From an uncultured Victivallales bacterium (GTDB lineage Bacteria > Verrucomicrobiota > Lentisphaeria > Victivallales > UBA1829), in contig CAKUDG010000044.1 in NCBI GenBank assembly GCA_934644965.1, positions 1 through 5,322 of the forward strand: a DNA stretch of 5,322 nucleotides, written 5' to 3'. The position numbers and the translations under genes were made by a program. The notes beneath the pieces are model-generated. The model had not been told where the DNA came from. It made no database searches and saw only the letters and a list, made by a program, of their open reading frames with translations. The number at the start of each line of letters is the position of its first letter. The first letter of the stretch is position 1. Of the stretch, positions 4,667 to 5,322 are shown in pieces.

Positions 4667-4952
4667 TTTTGCCGGATGTAAAGACGATACGTACATCAAC
4701 TCAAATGTAACGGAAGTGGAAATTTCCTCCAGCCATTTCTGGATATTACAGTCGTTCAGTACCAATAATGACGATGTCGCAGTCGTTGTGATAGAAGAAG
4801 ACTGTGGAAATCATAAAATGTTTATGAATCTGAAGAAGGATTCTGATGGAAGCTTAATTTATAATTCTCCAACCATTGTAGATGGCCGGCTGAAGAAGAA
4901 AGGAGTCTATATTGTCAAGGAGAAACAACTCGTATATTTATCGGCAAAATAG
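4599..4952 (+). CDS. Small putative lipoprotein, unknown function
   Basis: The 117-residue product starts with basic MLFKREYS, then a hydrophobic stretch (IINYISILIIVLSF) and a lipobox-like FAGC with Cys27 as the expected lipidated residue, followed by the acidic KDD. The mature part (about 90 residues) is probably beta-rich and has no motif I recognise. ATG 4599 has AGGAG at 4586-4590 (8-nt spacing) and gives a standard-length signal. An in-frame ATG at 4545 with GGAGGAGGGG (4529-4538, 6 nt) would add 18 residues, MRQHIKARINSKATGESL, that look like the pre-cleavage leader of the pseudopilin at 367. The coding DNA is visibly more AT-rich than the rest of the window, suggesting foreign origin. 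It overlaps the end of the upstream frame and lies in the same frame as the next ORF. Confidence 0.6.
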   Translation: MLFKREYSTSIINYISILIIVLSFAGCKDDTYINSNVTEVEISSSHFWILQSFSTNNDDVAVVVIEEDCGNHKMFMNLKKDSDGSLIYNSPTIVDGRLKKKGVYIVKEKQLVYLSAK

Positions 4953-4955
4953 AGA

Positions 4956-5264
4956 ATGATTTGTACGATGCCGCCTTTTCAGGCAGTGTCCGATATTTTG
5001 CACACATTTGCTTCTGAGCAATTACTGATGACAAATGTGAGTTGGCGCAGCCGAAACAACCGACCAGAGAGCTCCGAGGAGCAGGTCGGCTGCGAAGGCG
5101 GAACCTGTTATCTCCTGGATACACGGCATCTGGGAAACCGGAGTTTTCAATTCGGATCAAGAGTGCCAATTTACCAGCTCGGAGTTTATGACGGAACTCC
5201 GAACTCATGGCATTCTGATCAGCATGGACGGGCGGGGACAATGCTTAGATCGTGTCGTCAATAG
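4956..5264 (+). pseudogene. Possible 3' part of a second pseudopilin, truncated at the inverted repeat
   Basis: An open frame without a good ribosome binding site (possible ATGs at 4956, 4968 and 5028), in the same frame as the lipoprotein ORF and just after its stop. The last segment before the repeat reads YDGTPNSWHSDQHGRAGTML. In H-X9-DG pseudopilins such a stretch is typically followed by two residues and DG. Here the repeat arm begins right after that ML, at 5246, and the frame ends at a TAG within the repeat (5262-5264). Composition is like that of the solid genes, not like that of the AT-rich lipoprotein. My reading is a pseudopilin remnant with both its N-terminal part and its tail lost. 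It could instead be an unrelated hypothetical protein. Confidence 0.35.
5046..5094 (+). other. Nested stem-loop inside the truncated ORF
   Basis: cgcagccga (5046-5054) pairs perfectly with tcggctgcg (5086-5094), enclosing gctc-cgag-gagc (5071-5082). ccgacc (5060-5065) can alternatively pair with ggtcgg (5084-5089), so two folds compete. There is no T-run, so it is not an intrinsic terminator. It could be an accident of coding sequence. Confidence 0.35.
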
Positions 5265-5317
5265 TTAAAAGACCCAAGCTGCAATACACCTGATTTGTAC
5301 TGCAGCAAGAAACGAAG
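5246..5317 (-). repeat. Right arm of the 72-bp perfect terminal inverted repeat (probable IS end)
   Basis: Exact reverse complement of 1-72 with no mismatch. Five further bases (cagtg) follow to the window edge and have no counterpart on the left because the window starts there. The inner edge is at TA (5246-5247), followed by gatcgtgtcgtcaatag. A tip of this kind together with a duplicated TA would be compatible with the IS5 family (IS427-like), but that is recollection without a search. The arm interrupts an open frame that looks like a pseudopilin, which favours insertion of a mobile element over a native repeat. Confidence 0.9.
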
Positions 5318-5322
5318 CAGTG

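Noticed and set aside
5041..5094. Integron attC-like or tRNA-like structure
   Set aside because: The palindrome lacks paired RYYYAAC/GTTRRRY ends and there is no cloverleaf or CCA end. It lies in an open frame.
1..5322. Circular element or phage/plasmid genome with terminal repeats
   Set aside because: The end repeats are inverted, not direct, so they do not indicate circularity. No replication, capsid, or terminase gene is present.

Overview
The window looks like bacterial chromosome from the Planctomycetes-Verrucomicrobia-Lentisphaerae side of the tree, most likely a Victivallis-like Lentisphaerota. This rests on the pseudopilin at 367-1245, with its FTLIELLVVIAVIAIL N-terminus and C-terminal His-spacer-Asp-Gly motif, a class that is greatly expanded in that phylum. 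Wide spacers, genes almost all on the + strand and moderate GC agree with this, but the assignment is inference. No phage, CRISPR, tRNA or rRNA signal was seen.

Layout, left to right: (1) 1-72 is one arm of a perfect 72-bp inverted repeat whose other arm is 5246-5317, so the window is framed by two inward-facing copies of the same sequence, probably insertion-sequence ends. (2) 73-366 is a leader or spacer with a promoter-like pair and an intrinsic-terminator hairpin, followed by the pseudopilin gene. (3) 1246-1800 is a 555-base spacer with hairpins, an 11-G run, a doubtful small ORF, and a good promoter plus an 8-bp inverted repeat just ahead of the next gene. (4) 1801-2613 encodes a Nif3/DUF34-type dinuclear-metal protein. 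(5) 2614-2851 is an unusually pyrimidine-then-purine-skewed spacer. (6) 2852-3667 encodes a glycerophosphodiester phosphodiesterase (GDPD)-family protein in which the usual third metal-binding Glu is replaced by Gln. (7) 3668-4174 is a 507-base spacer with a short tandem repeat, the best promoter in the window (TTGACA-16-TATATT) and about 195 bases of stacked inverted repeats that could form a structured leader RNA. (8) 4175-4666 encodes a small exported or membrane protein with a CPLC motif, overlapped by an AT-rich small lipoprotein gene (4599-4952). (9) 4956-5245 is an open frame resembling the C-terminal part of a second pseudopilin. It is cut off at the right inverted-repeat arm, seven residues into what would be an H-X9-DG motif.

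The three solid genes (pseudopilin, Nif3-like, GDPD) are separated by long spacers and at least two have their own promoter-like sequences, so they look like independent units, not an operon. No new multi-gene defence or metabolic system is evident. The right end (about 4540-5317) is the most disturbed part: a leader resembling the pseudopilin's N-terminus, an AT-rich lipoprotein and a pseudopilin-like tail lie in one reading frame and stop at a mobile-element-like junction. The other points worth a second look are the window-framing inverted repeats, the structured leader at 3923-4117 and the altered GDPD active site.
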